Both the position numbers and the translations under genes were made by a program. The notes under the pieces are model-generated. The model did no database searches, was not told the DNA's origin, and saw only the letters and a list, made by a program, of their open reading frames with translations. Positions 9,306 to 18,443 of a stretch of DNA of 64,000 nucleotides are shown piece by piece. Source of the DNA: a bacterium (GTDB taxonomy: Bacteria; Caldisericota; Caldisericia; UBA6126); the NCBI GenBank assembly GCA_021372585.1, contig JAJFUD010000084.1, positions 1-64,000 on the forward strand, read 5' to 3'. Position 1 is the stretch's first letter. The number at the start of each line of letters is the position of its first letter.

Positions 9306-10316
9306 ATGAAAATTAAATATTTCACTCTCATTCACGACTACACCTATATTATCGTTAGTTGTCTGCTACTGCTTTGTATGGTTCCTGCCGGGTGTAGCTT
9401 TCTGCCTGGAAAACCTCTTGTTCAAGCCGTTTCCGTTGGATTTTGCATCGATATCCTGGGACCCGAGGAACCGGTTTTCACGAAACCTTTTCTGACAGCT
9501 TTACATACACTTGAGAAAAAAAGACGTATCCGCCTGGCAATACAGACGAGTCATTTCGCTTCAGAGTACAAAAACGCTCTAGAAAATCTGGCGCGACAAA
9601 ACCAGGTGGTCTTTTGCGGCCCCTTGTTCTCTCGATTCATTATGCAGGTTGCCAAAGAATTTCCAGAGACGTATTTTGTTTTGATGCAAGCTATTCCCGA
9701 GGATGTGCTGACTATTTCCGCAACGGTGCCCAACCTACAATGGATCCTTTACCGGAAAGAGGATATCGCTTTCTTAATGGGACAGATTGGCAGCTACTTC
9801 CCGAAAAAAGCTTCCTACTGGCTTGTGACGGATCTCCCGAGCAAAAATCCGATTCGATTATATGAGGAAACAGCTTTTACAAAGGGATTACAATCCTCTG
9901 CCATCACCCCCTCCACTTTAGAATGGCCTATCCAAAAAGATTCATTCGAACAGGTTGATTTTGCTTCCCCTAACCAGACTGTTTCCATTTTTTGCGTCAC
10001 GGAAGGCGCTTATGTTCCGGCATTCTTGGAGTGGGTCTCCGCTCTTCCGGGGGAAAATCACTATCTCCTGTTGCCTGACGACGCATGGAACCAGGTTCAT
10101 TCTCTGCCCATCCTTGGTTCTGTTCTGAAAGTCTACACGGTTCCCCTGGATAATATCATCCAGCAGGTATCTTCAGGTTCCTGGCAAGCAGGTTTACACT
10201 ATATGACGATCAAAAACGGAGGATTTTTGGTTAGATTGCCTGCCTCGTTTTGGGAGCCCTCCCTGAAAAGGGAGATCGAATCAACGCTTAATTTTGCTTA
10301 CGATCCGGAAAAGTAA
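9306..10316 (+). CDS. BMP/PnrA-type substrate-binding lipoprotein
   Basis: About 336 residues. A hydrophobic leader ends in a lipobox (VPAGC, Cys about residue 30), so the protein is predicted to be a membrane-attached lipoprotein. The body resembles the BMP (basic membrane protein/PnrA/Med) family of purine-nucleoside or related ABC-transporter binding proteins: VVFCGPLFSRFIMQVA, the FPETYFVLM strand, and YRKEDIAFLMGQIG, which matches the usual (F/Y)REE-x-AFLAG segment. No permease or ATPase gene is adjacent, so it may sense or deliver a ligand for a system elsewhere. The chosen ATG at 9306 has no clear ribosome site; an upstream GTG at 9276 lies inside the terminator loop and is rejected. 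Its 3' end overlaps the convergent TPR-Lon gene by 29 bases. Confidence 0.72.
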   Translation: MKIKYFTLIHDYTYIIVSCLLLLCMVPAGCSFLPGKPLVQAVSVGFCIDILGPEEPVFTKPFLTALHTLEKKRRIRLAIQTSHFASEYKNALENLARQNQVVFCGPLFSRFIMQVAKEFPETYFVLMQAIPEDVLTISATVPNLQWILYRKEDIAFLMGQIGSYFPKKASYWLVTDLPSKNPIRLYEETAFTKGLQSSAITPSTLEWPIQKDSFEQVDFASPNQTVSIFCVTEGAYVPAFLEWVSALPGENHYLLLPDDAWNQVHSLPILGSVLKVYTVPLDNIIQQVSSGSWQAGLHYMTIKNGGFLVRLPASFWEPSLKREIESTLNFAYDPEK

Positions 10317-12834
10317 AGATCTGTTTGACGATATTTTCCACATTGGATACCGGTACGATCTCGGGATATTCATGCATCTCATCAAGACCCTTCAAAATCA
10401 TATCCAGATAGTCCCCCCGGTTATCAACGGGTATATACACACGGCTGATATTTTTTTCCAAGGTAGCTTCAATCTTTTCTTTAATGCCACCGACAGGCAT
10501 AATGTTGCCCATTAAAGTGATCTCGCCGGTCATGGTAAAGGTAGGGGGAATAGGTTGCTTCAATAAAGCAGAGATCATGGAGACAGCGATACCCACCCCT
10601 GCGGATGGTCCGTCATATTTCGGAAACCAACCGGGAATATCGACATGTATTTTCATTTTCTCGGATAGTATTTCCGGGTAATAAGGTTGTAAAAAATACT
10701 TGACAAATCCATATGCGACGGTGATGGAATTCCGAAAACTCTCTCCGATATTGCCAGTGATAATGAGTTCTGCATTTCCAGGCTCAACGATCGTTTCAAT
10801 ATGACCCAGGTTGCCTTTCGAAAAGATCGCCCTCTCTTCGCTCTCTTCTGAAGTGATCGAGGGAGCAAACACAGTTAAGATTTTAATCATCCCGGGTGTG
10901 CAATCAGAAATTTCCGGCAGAGGTTTCAGTTGAATGACCTTTTTCTTTAAAGTAGACCGGGTAGATTCGGTTTCCTCTTCCATGCCGGCTGATTGATACA
11001 ATTCAATCATATATTCCAGCAACAAGGGATGTTCTGCATCTTTAACCGGTATTTTGCGAATATACTCAATCGCTTCTATCAAGTAATCTTTGGAGGAAAA
11101 GAGCATATCTTTATACAGACGGAAGTAAGAACGGCTGATCCATAAATAACAATTGCTCAAAGTAGCAAAAGACTCGCCTCTGTCAGTGTATAGTCCTTTC
11201 TCAATAGCGAGAAGGTATTGCTTAATGGCGGGAAGATACTGGGATTTCGAATAGTACACCTGACCCAGATAATAAATCGCTTCACAATTTTCCGGATTCA
11301 ACTCCGTCGCGGTCCGTAAATGCTCTTCTGCTTTATCTAAAGCGACTTCAGACCCAATAATCTTGGATTCTTTTAAATAGATTTTACCTAGCGACAGGTG
11401 GACTCGGTTGTCTTTGGGTGAGATTGACTGGGCTACATCCAGATAATTTTCCGCTTCTGCAATCCACCCGAAACGGATACTGATCTCAGACAGGTGCATA
11501 TACACATCTGTAAATAAGGAAACGTCATAAACCGGCGAATCAAGAACGGCTTTAAAATGATCATAGGCTTCCAGCCAATTCCCTTCTTGCAGATACAGCG
11601 TTCCTAATTCATAACGGGCGTAAGTAAAGCCCGGATGGATGGCAAGAGCTTGTTGATAAGAATGTTTGGCAGATTCAATTTCCGTATCCGCTAAAAACAA
11701 ACCCTTTAAAAAAGGAAACTCCGGATTATCAGGGTCCAACAGTAAAAGCATATCATAGGAATAGAGAATGACCTGCCTGATGGTATCCATAACATAATTC
11801 TGGGTGGCTTCATCCATGAACAGCCACTCACTTTCCTGATCGTGCTCCCTCTCTCCTAACGATTTCAGCTCATTCCATACGGATTCCCCGACAGAGATAC
11901 AGCCTAAATACAGAGAAGCCTGATAAATACTTTTTCGCTTTCGGTATTCTGCCCAGATATGCTTGGCAGAGCCAAGGTTATTCATCGTCATGTGCAATAC
12001 CCTGACTAGTTTAAGAATCAGTTTTTCAGATTCTGGAAAATACTCCTCCAGAATATCGTATATCTCTGCTGCTTCACAGATTTCATTCAGTTGAAGCAGG
12101 GAAGTCAGACATTCTTTATAGAAGTTCAGGTTCTCCAGGCCATTGGTGGAAGCCAATTTGATCAGGAAAACGACTTTCTCATGGTCACTCAGTATGGAGG
12201 TATATATCTCCAACAGGAGCGTATAGGCATCTACTTTTGAAGCGTCTTTCTTTAAGGCTTCCAATAATAGATATTCTGCTTCCTCCCCAATAGAGATGGA
12301 CTTAGGCTGGGTGTTGATCAATAACCTGGCGCGGATAAAGTTTAACTCGGAATCTTGCAGTTCTTTCAGTTTTGCGGGAGTTAACAGGTCTAATACGGAT
12401 TGGTACTCTTTCTTTTCTATTAACAGAGAAAGATGCTGCATCCATAATTCGGGGTCGGTTATATGATTGGCATATGCCTGTTTGAGCAGTGCCAATGCTT
12501 TCTCTGAATCGTGCTTGCTTTCCTGGTAGTAGCGAACCAAGGCGCGGTAATCCTCTTTTGCAACCGGTTGTAACGAGGATAAACGGACCTCGACAGCGTT
12601 CATTTCCTCCGTTTTATTTTGGGAAGCATACCCCTGAAAAAGTAAAACCAACAGAGGTATGTCTTGCGGATACCGCTGCAAAACCTGGTCTGCCATCTGA
12701 TTAAAGGCTTTCCAGCGGTTCTCCACCTGCAAATATAATGTCAAGAGCTCTGACAGGGTATTTTTGTCTTCCATGTCCGATTGAAAAACTTGTTCCAATC
12801 TCCCGATTTTTTCCCAGATCAAAGACTCATTCAC
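10288..12834 (-). CDS. TPR protein fused to a Lon-type protease domain, no AAA+ ATPase
   Basis: 848 residues. Residues 1-640 are TPR-like helical repeats (clear copies: FTYARYELGTLYLQEGNWLE and CEAIYYLGQVYYSKSQYLPA). Residues about 650-840 form a Lon (S16) proteolytic domain with the catalytic Ser in DGPSAGVGIA and the catalytic Lys in PVGGIKEK, correctly spaced. There is no Walker A or B motif, so this is an ATPase-free Lon-like protease in which TPRs probably choose the substrate or partner. No signal peptide is seen, so cytoplasmic. It starts 11 bases after the anchored cyclophilin gene (ribosome site AAAGGA), downstream of recO. The domain assignments are firm; the substrate is unknown. 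Confidence 0.88.
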   Translation of the reverse strand: MNESLIWEKIGRLEQVFQSDMEDKNTLSELLTLYLQVENRWKAFNQMADQVLQRYPQDIPLLVLLFQGYASQNKTEEMNAVEVRLSSLQPVAKEDYRALVRYYQESKHDSEKALALLKQAYANHITDPELWMQHLSLLIEKKEYQSVLDLLTPAKLKELQDSELNFIRARLLINTQPKSISIGEEAEYLLLEALKKDASKVDAYTLLLEIYTSILSDHEKVVFLIKLASTNGLENLNFYKECLTSLLQLNEICEAAEIYDILEEYFPESEKLILKLVRVLHMTMNNLGSAKHIWAEYRKRKSIYQASLYLGCISVGESVWNELKSLGEREHDQESEWLFMDEATQNYVMDTIRQVILYSYDMLLLLDPDNPEFPFLKGLFLADTEIESAKHSYQQALAIHPGFTYARYELGTLYLQEGNWLEAYDHFKAVLDSPVYDVSLFTDVYMHLSEISIRFGWIAEAENYLDVAQSISPKDNRVHLSLGKIYLKESKIIGSEVALDKAEEHLRTATELNPENCEAIYYLGQVYYSKSQYLPAIKQYLLAIEKGLYTDRGESFATLSNCYLWISRSYFRLYKDMLFSSKDYLIEAIEYIRKIPVKDAEHPLLLEYMIELYQSAGMEEETESTRSTLKKKVIQLKPLPEISDCTPGMIKILTVFAPSITSEESEERAIFSKGNLGHIETIVEPGNAELIITGNIGESFRNSITVAYGFVKYFLQPYYPEILSEKMKIHVDIPGWFPKYDGPSAGVGIAVSMISALLKQPIPPTFTMTGEITLMGNIMPVGGIKEKIEATLEKNISRVYIPVDNRGDYLDMILKGLDEMHEYPEIVPVSNVENIVKQIFTFPDRKQN

Positions 12835-12844
12835 GGATTTTCCT

Positions 12845-13681
12845 TTACTCGGTCTTTTTGGGTTTTGTCTCTAAATAAACCTTGGTCATGACAACATCTT
12901 TTACCGGTTTATCGGCTTCCCCAGTCTGTACCGCCTGGATTTTTAATGCTACTTCCATCCCCTCGACGACTTTGCCAAAAACGGTATGTTTCCCGTTCAG
13001 ATGGCTAGTTTGAGATCCATCCGGATCCGTCACGATAAAGAATTGGGAGCCATTGGTATTCGGTCCGGCATTCGCCATGGCCAGCACGCCATACTCCATT
13101 TTCAGGGACGGAAGCGACTTATCGTATTTATACCCTTCGGTTATATTTTGTTGTATGGTGGCTTCATCGAGCCCTAATGCCCAGGGGTTGATCTCATCCT
13201 TGAAACTGTACTGAACATCTTTTACCCCATTGGCATCATACCCACCGCCCTGAATCATGAAATCCTTGATGACCCGATGAAATAAGACTCCGTCATAGTG
13301 TTTCTGCTTAATCAATTGGCGGAAGTTATTCACCGTCAAGGGAGCAGCTTCGGGATCCAAAGCGATCTTCATCGTTCCCATAGTGGTTTCTATCACCACC
13401 AACTCTTCTTTGATCTCTTTGATTTCCTGGGAAGTCGGCTTTTTCACATCCGGGGGCCAGGTAGCCATCTCTGCTTTTCTCTCCGCCTGCCAGTTAAAAT
13501 AAGAGGCGATCCCGACAATCAGTATGGCAGTACCAACGATAGAGGAGACTACTATTAGCCTCTGTTTATTCCGCTGGATTTTTTTCCTTTTCTGTTCTTC
13601 TTCTTTCTTCTGAATCTCTTCCGGAGTGTATTTTATTTTGCCTGTATGTAAATCATACTTCTCTCTTTCTTTTCTGTTCAT
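12845..13681 (-). CDS. Membrane-anchored cyclophilin-type peptidyl-prolyl isomerase
   Basis: 278 residues. A charged cytoplasmic N terminus (Lys/Glu/Arg-rich, about 42 residues) is followed by one membrane span (about 43-62) and an outer cyclophilin domain (about 92-275). Active-site signatures are present: FHRVIKDFMIQGG, with the catalytic Arg, and NTNGSQFFIV. Cyclophilins speed cis-trans isomerisation of prolyl bonds; the topology places this one on the outer face, where it would help exported proteins fold. A G-rich ribosome site (GGGGGGA) precedes the ATG. It sits between recO and the TPR-Lon gene, 32 and 10 bases away, in one operon. Confidence 0.92.
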   Translation of the reverse strand: MNRKEREKYDLHTGKIKYTPEEIQKKEEEQKRKKIQRNKQRLIVVSSIVGTAILIVGIASYFNWQAERKAEMATWPPDVKKPTSQEIKEIKEELVVIETTMGTMKIALDPEAAPLTVNNFRQLIKQKHYDGVLFHRVIKDFMIQGGGYDANGVKDVQYSFKDEINPWALGLDEATIQQNITEGYKYDKSLPSLKMEYGVLAMANAGPNTNGSQFFIVTDPDGSQTSHLNGKHTVFGKVVEGMEVALKIQAVQTGEADKPVKDVVMTKVYLETKPKKTE

Positions 13682-13713
13682 TCTATATTCCCCCCCTGTT
13701 CTTGGTGTGCCAG

Positions 13714-14463
13714 TTAAAGCACGATCTCAGCCAGCGATACAAAATCCTGATGAAAGACCTGCTTCACAATCACGCTTATTATTCTATCTAAATCTTTGAA
13801 ATTGTGAAAAAAAACGGCCTTTTCCTTCAAAAAATCCTGAGGGGCGGAATGTTGGCATTTTTTCCATATGGAACCGACATTTTGCGAAACCTGCACGATG
13901 TTCAGCTCCTTTTTAGCACATTCGGGACAGAGGAAGGAAGCGGTATCCAATGAAAAATAAAAAGGCTCCCGATCATCTGAAATGACGGTATGACATTGAA
14001 TACAAGTTGTGATATCCCGCTGAAAACCCTGTAAATTCAGAAAATGAATCATGAAACGGTAATAAAACCATTCCGCATTTTCAGGTGCTTTTTCAATCCC
14101 CAACAAGGTTTCCAAAAACAATCGGAACGGTTCTTCTGCAGGTTCTGCCACCTCGGTATAATGAATCGCTTGAAGAAGGGCGTGGTACACCAATCGGGAT
14201 CGATAATGCTCTCTCAAGCCAGGGAATACATTCATCTCCCGAATATCGGTCAATTGAAAAAAGTGATTTCTCTCCAACAAAGAGCACCAGGCCAGCAGGG
14301 GAGGATCCATGGAGGATGCCCAGTGATTCATAGGATCTCTGGCGGCTTTACACAACACCTGTATCTTCCCCAGTGAAGAGGCATAAAAAGTCAATAGCTT
14401 ATCCTTCTCTTTGTAAGAACTTGCTTTTAGAATGAGTCCGTTTTCATTGATCATTGACATCAT
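13714..14463 (-). CDS. recO: DNA repair protein RecO
   Basis: 249 residues, normal length. The N-terminal OB-fold domain begins ENGLILKASSYKEKDKLLTF, a classic RecO start. A C-terminal helical domain contains a Cys4 zinc site (CIQC and CPEC about 25 residues apart). RecO loads RecA onto SSB-coated single-stranded DNA, with RecR, in the RecFOR gap-repair pathway. Two ATGs (14463 and 14454) are possible; neither has a strong ribosome site. It diverges from a regulator gene whose consensus promoter overlaps the first codons of recO. Confidence 0.95.
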   Translation of the reverse strand: MMSMINENGLILKASSYKEKDKLLTFYASSLGKIQVLCKAARDPMNHWASSMDPPLLAWCSLLERNHFFQLTDIREMNVFPGLREHYRSRLVYHALLQAIHYTEVAEPAEEPFRLFLETLLGIEKAPENAEWFYYRFMIHFLNLQGFQRDITTCIQCHTVISDDREPFYFSLDTASFLCPECAKKELNIVQVSQNVGSIWKKCQHSAPQDFLKEKAVFFHNFKDLDRIISVIVKQVFHQDFVSLAEIVL

Positions 14464-14483
14464 GGTTTACCAGACATTATAAT
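14454..14483 (+). promoter_or_regulatory. Consensus sigma-70 promoter for the downstream regulator
   Basis: TTGACA (14454-14459) and TATAAT (14478-14483), both perfect, are separated by 18 bases. The start of transcription would fall near 14490, about 28 bases before the GTG start of the regulator gene. The -35 box lies within the first codons of the divergent recO gene. Confidence 0.75.
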
Positions 14484-14517
14484 AGCACAAGTAAAATTTG
14501 ATGCCAGAGGTGACCGG

Positions 14518-14979
14518 GTGGAACAAGCAGTTGAAAAAATCCTTGAAAGCTATCTCAGTTATAAGGAAAGCTACAACCAGCTGAGAACCCTGTCCACTTT
14601 TTTTTCCACATCGATCATCAAGATTATGAGGGATCGAAACTGTCTGACGGTGAATACACGCGTTCCGTTTGGGATTCACACCAAATTCCTACTGGAGGGA
14701 AAAATCGCTATGCTCGACAATCTGGTCATAAGTCTCGATAAATTCAGCAGCGAATACATCCAACTCCGGTACTATGAACAACAATCTCGGGAGTTTATCA
14801 TTCAGTATTTTAAGCTGGGATCTGTCTCCACGTACAAACGTATGCGTCACAGAGTGCTCGCGAAATGTATGGATTGGCTTGAAAAACAGTACGAGTTGGA
14901 GGTTTTTTTCCCGGAGATATACCAGCTATTTCACCAGCAGACTCAGTACGCTCAGGTTATTCCTTCCGAAGAAGAATGA
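14518..14979 (+). CDS. Sigma-region-4-like regulator, ArpU/RinA-type
   Basis: 153 residues from a GTG with a good ribosome site (AGAGGTGA). Residues about 80-135 read like a sigma-70 region 4 helix-turn-helix: a LDKFSSEYIQLRYYEQ segment comparable to the 'L..LP..er.vi.LRyfe' of sigma factors, then a helix-turn-helix and a basic recognition helix (TYKRMRHRVLAKCMDWL). This arrangement is typical of ArpU/RinA phage late-gene regulators and small sigma-like regulators. No phage genes lie nearby. Its promoter is a perfect consensus, so it is probably well expressed, and it stands alone between recO and a convergent gene that it overlaps by 23 bases. Family assignment is moderate; targets unknown. 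Confidence 0.6.
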   Translation: MEQAVEKILESYLSYKESYNQLRTLSTFFSTSIIKIMRDRNCLTVNTRVPFGIHTKFLLEGKIAMLDNLVISLDKFSSEYIQLRYYEQQSREFIIQYFKLGSVSTYKRMRHRVLAKCMDWLEKQYELEVFFPEIYQLFHQQTQYAQVIPSEEE

Positions 14980-16138
14980 TAGGAGTTTTCTGGTCACCGT
15001 TTCCGGCAGGATTATCCGACATCACAGACTCCACAAGAGGTTTCACCTCTTTCGAGGAAACCCCTACCGCCCAGGCAATCTGAAGATCATTTGCATCGAC
15101 TATGGCTGCTTCACATCCTGTCTTTGCCCTGATCTGTCTGGCAGTTTTGCAGGAGTCCGCGGGACCTAAAATCACATAATAATCAAAAGGCGGAATCGCT
15201 CCCGGCATATCATCAATCAGAGCGGCCTGTTCTCCGGCCAATCGATAAAAATAACCCTGCTTTGGTATGATTTTACCAAGAACCCCTCCAAAAACAGCGG
15301 CCAATAGGATCCGAAGCCATCCTGCTTCCTGAATGGCCATCTCCATCGATAGAGGATTGCACAATGGTGCGTTCCCGCCAAAGGGATAATTATCGTCATG
15401 AACAAATTTGGATAACCATCGCGCTAACAGAGTGGGTTCGATTTCATCCACTCCCCGCAAACGTTTCTCCGCCACCGCCACCACACAGGAGGCGATGGTG
15501 ATGATATCACCCGGCTGGCGGATGGAGGTGGTAATGGTGTTGATATACTCGGGAATATCCCATCCCGGCTTGATAATGTCCGTTTCTATCGGGATACGCC
15601 TATACCCTTTGAAAACTGCCTGAAAAGGCGCCATCGGTTCATTCAGCCCTTGGTATTGGCTCAACTGATAGCGTATTGCTCTGCTTTTGGAATACCGGAC
15701 CCCTAATTGCAACACCTCGATCGCTTCTCTTTTTTTCCCTGTTTTATACAGAGCCTCTGCATAATGGCAAAAGTCCTTTTCATGAAAATTCGATGGTTGA
15801 AAAGCGATGAATGCGGAAAAGTACCGGATGGCAGCGTCGTAATCCTTTCGCTCCATCGCGATACCGGATAGCCTTTTCAACAGATACCGGTAAGGACTGA
15901 GGGTGGAAGTAGAAAATTTGGCTTCCCCCCGTAAAAATACCTCTCCGTATTGCTGATAAGCCTCTTCTCCCTTATCCAGATAAAAATATAATATGTCGCC
16001 AGCCAACAAACCATACCATAAAAATTCCGGATACTGCTGGTCTGCTTGTATAGCAATCTTGAGCGCTGTTTGTGAATCGCCCGGAAATAAGGCGGCGTTG
16101 ATTTGTTGGCGTATGTCTTGGCGGGTTTGATAATCCAT
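14957..16138 (-). CDS. TPR domain fused to F420-0:gamma-glutamyl ligase-like domain
   Basis: About 393 residues. Residues 1-180 are TPR-like helices (KDYDAAIRYFSAFIAFQPSN, KREAIEVLQLGVRYSKS). Residues about 195-390 resemble the CofE/F420-0:L-glutamate ligase family: GDIITIASCVVAVAEKRLRG matches its 'GD-v-vvasKvvs-aEgr' core, followed by NAPLCNPLSMEMAI and a Gly-rich segment. Canonical CofE adds glutamate to coenzyme F420-0 using GTP, but bacteria without F420 carry related proteins of unknown role and no other F420 gene is visible here. I chose ATG 16138 because GGGAG lies correctly before it; an ATG at 16150 is also possible. It follows guaA with almost no gap. Confidence 0.7.
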   Translation of the reverse strand: MDYQTRQDIRQQINAALFPGDSQTALKIAIQADQQYPEFLWYGLLAGDILYFYLDKGEEAYQQYGEVFLRGEAKFSTSTLSPYRYLLKRLSGIAMERKDYDAAIRYFSAFIAFQPSNFHEKDFCHYAEALYKTGKKREAIEVLQLGVRYSKSRAIRYQLSQYQGLNEPMAPFQAVFKGYRRIPIETDIIKPGWDIPEYINTITTSIRQPGDIITIASCVVAVAEKRLRGVDEIEPTLLARWLSKFVHDDNYPFGGNAPLCNPLSMEMAIQEAGWLRILLAAVFGGVLGKIIPKQGYFYRLAGEQAALIDDMPGAIPPFDYYVILGPADSCKTARQIRAKTGCEAAIVDANDLQIAWAVGVSSKEVKPLVESVMSDNPAGNGDQKTPIILLRKE

Positions 16139-16140
16139 CT

Positions 16141-17658
16141 TTACTCCCATTCAATCGTAGCGGGAGGTTTGGAGGTAATATCATACACCACGCGGTTGAT
16201 CCCTTTCACTTCATTCGTGATGCGCGTGCTCAGTTTTTCCAGCCAGGCATGAGGCATCGGATACCAATTGGCAGTCATCCCGTCAACCGATTGTACCATG
16301 CGGACAGCCAATACATTCTGGTAAGTCCGTTCGTCTCCCATGACACCCACCGATTGGATCGGAAGCAATACGGCAAATCCCTGCCAGATTTTTTGCTCTT
16401 TATCCTGCTGTTTCATCACCTCACGAACGATAAAATCCGCTTCTTTTAACAACTGCAGTCGTTCCGGTGTGATTTCGCCAATAATCCGAATCCCTAAACC
16501 GGGACCTGGAAAGGGATGACGCTGAATGAACCGGTCAGAAAGGTGTAACTGCTTGCCGATTAACCTGACTTCATCCTTGAACAGGTACTTCAAAGGTTCC
16601 AGAAGATCCAACTTCATGGTGTCAGGCAACCCCCCCACATTGTGGTGGCTTTTGATTTTGGCTGCGATACCGGATATCCCCCCGGAACTTTCTATGACAT
16701 CAGGGTATAACGTGCCTTGCACCAATATGTCCGCTTTGGCTTTTTTGGCTTCTTTCTCAAATAGTTTTATGAACTGCTTTCCGATTACTTTTCTTTTCTC
16801 TTCGGGATCTGTCATTCCTTTCAGTGCTTTCAGAAAATCTTTCTCGGCGTGAATGACGGTAAGAGGCAGGTTCAGCTGACGAAGCATGGTTTCTACCTCT
16901 TCCGGCTCATTTAGCCTCATCAAGCCATGATCTACAAAGAAACAATGCAGGTTGGCGCCTACGGCACGGTGCACCAACAGAGCAGCCACAGACGAATCCA
17001 CGCCTCCGCTGATAGCACAAATCACTTTCCGGTTTTGCACCTTATCTCGGATGGCTTGGACTTCCTGGTCAATCCAGGAGGTTAAATCCCAATCCTGTTT
17101 TGCTTTCACGATAAAATGGAGGAAATTGTACAGTACTTGTTTGCCGAAATCGGTGTGCACCACTTCCGGATGGAATTGGATACCGTACCGCATCCGTTTG
17201 ATGTTTTGAAAAGCGGCCACCGGTGCGTTCCCGGAAGAGCCTATCACCTCAAAAGAAGGCGGACTCGCGGTCACTTGGTCGGCATGGCTCATCCAAACGA
17301 TGGATTCCTGAGGGATTTCTTTCCAAAGAATGGATTTTGCACAAGTAGTAAAAGAGGCTTTTCCAAACTCCCTGATCTCACAGGGTTGAACCTCTCCCCC
17401 TTCTTCAAGAGCCATTAATTGAAATCCGTAACAAATCCCTAAAATGGGTACCTGCATTTTCCAGATCTCTCCGGATAAGGCAGGGTGATCAGAGGAGATC
17501 ACAGACCGTGGCCCTCCCGATAAAATGATAGCGTCCGCATTTTGAATCTCTTCCGGTTTCACAAAATACGGGTAGATGATCGAATAATACCCTAATTCCC
17601 TGACTCGCCTGGCAATCAATTGAGTAAATTGGGAGCCAAAGTCGATGATTGCTATCAT
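16141..17658 (-). CDS. guaA: GMP synthase (glutamine-hydrolysing)
   Basis: 505 residues, full length. The N-terminal class I glutamine amidotransferase has the nucleophile Cys in ILGICYGFQLMA and the His-Glu pair in QFHPEVVHT. The ATP-pyrophosphatase domain has the P-loop-like SGGVDSS. The C-terminal dimerisation domain ends TSKPPATIEWE, the almost universal GuaA terminus. The enzyme converts XMP to GMP using ATP and glutamine in the cytoplasm. The ATG at 17658 has ribosome site AAAGGGGG. It is 53 bases after the SIMPL gene and is followed closely by the TPR/F420-ligase-like gene. Confidence 0.98.
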   Translation of the reverse strand: MIAIIDFGSQFTQLIARRVRELGYYSIIYPYFVKPEEIQNADAIILSGGPRSVISSDHPALSGEIWKMQVPILGICYGFQLMALEEGGEVQPCEIREFGKASFTTCAKSILWKEIPQESIVWMSHADQVTASPPSFEVIGSSGNAPVAAFQNIKRMRYGIQFHPEVVHTDFGKQVLYNFLHFIVKAKQDWDLTSWIDQEVQAIRDKVQNRKVICAISGGVDSSVAALLVHRAVGANLHCFFVDHGLMRLNEPEEVETMLRQLNLPLTVIHAEKDFLKALKGMTDPEEKRKVIGKQFIKLFEKEAKKAKADILVQGTLYPDVIESSGGISGIAAKIKSHHNVGGLPDTMKLDLLEPLKYLFKDEVRLIGKQLHLSDRFIQRHPFPGPGLGIRIIGEITPERLQLLKEADFIVREVMKQQDKEQKIWQGFAVLLPIQSVGVMGDERTYQNVLAVRMVQSVDGMTANWYPMPHAWLEKLSTRITNEVKGINRVVYDITSKPPATIEWE

Positions 17659-17711
17659 TTTACCCCCTTTGGGTTAAGAAAGTTTTTACTGTAAAAGTAT
17701 AGTGAGTTTTC

Positions 17712-18443
17712 CTAAAAAGAGTATTCTACCTGGACAGTCACCGTATAGGTGAGAGAACCTTCCATGATCTGGGGTACAGTCCCGCCTTCCTTCATGTCTC
17801 GTGATGGTGCATTGGATGAATAAGTAGTCGGGTAATTTCCATCTACATTAACTGTGATAATTCTTTTGATCGTCTCATTTTCCACCGCTAACGCTTTTTC
17901 TGCTTTTACCCGGGCATCTTTCATGGCTGCCTCGATCCCTTCGAGTTTCATTTTATCCTTATTCTGTACGTCAAATACGACATTTTGAAATTGATTCGCT
18001 TTGTTCTTAAAGGCGATATCGATGATCTCTCCCACACGTTTGGTGTCATAAATCGTCACTCCCAGCCAATAAATAGCCTGATAACCCCGGATATAGGGAG
18101 TTTTATTCTCCTCATACTGATACAAAGGTTGAATGGAAAAATTCTTGGTTTGCATGTCCTTTTCCTCTATTCCGGCCTTTTTCAAAGCATCGATGACGGC
18201 GTTCATCACCTCGGCGTTGTTGCTCTGGGCTGTACCGGCATCTAAGGCTTCATTCATGTAGCCAACCGTAATGGTGGCCATATCAGGTTTGATCTGCATC
18301 GTTGCGGAACCGGAGACACTCAATACTCTGGACGCAAAGGGCCGCTCTATAGCGGTCTCTTCTGTCTGAGCGACGGTATACCCCACCCAACCAAACAGAA
18401 CAACGACTAGCATTAATAAAGTCACTTTCCAGATTTGTTTCAT
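17712..18443 (-). CDS. Secreted SIMPL (DUF541) domain protein
   Basis: About 243 residues with a signal peptide (residues 1-25, MKQIWKVTLLMLVVVLFGW). The mature part is a DUF541/SIMPL domain: VLSVSGSATMQIKPDMA at its start, SIQPLYQY in the middle, and a terminal VTVQVEYSF strand, with length normal for the family. SIMPL proteins (for example BP26/OMP28 and YggE) are exported, form ring assemblies and are linked loosely to stress responses; no enzymatic role is established. ATG 18443 follows GGGAGGATT; an upstream GTG-like extension of five codons is rejected. It is divergent from the TrkA gene. Confidence 0.9.
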   Translation of the reverse strand: MKQIWKVTLLMLVVVLFGWVGYTVAQTEETAIERPFASRVLSVSGSATMQIKPDMATITVGYMNEALDAGTAQSNNAEVMNAVIDALKKAGIEEKDMQTKNFSIQPLYQYEENKTPYIRGYQAIYWLGVTIYDTKRVGEIIDIAFKNKANQFQNVVFDVQNKDKMKLEGIEAAMKDARVKAEKALAVENETIKRIITVNVDGNYPTTYSSNAPSRDMKEGGTVPQIMEGSLTYTVTVQVEYSF

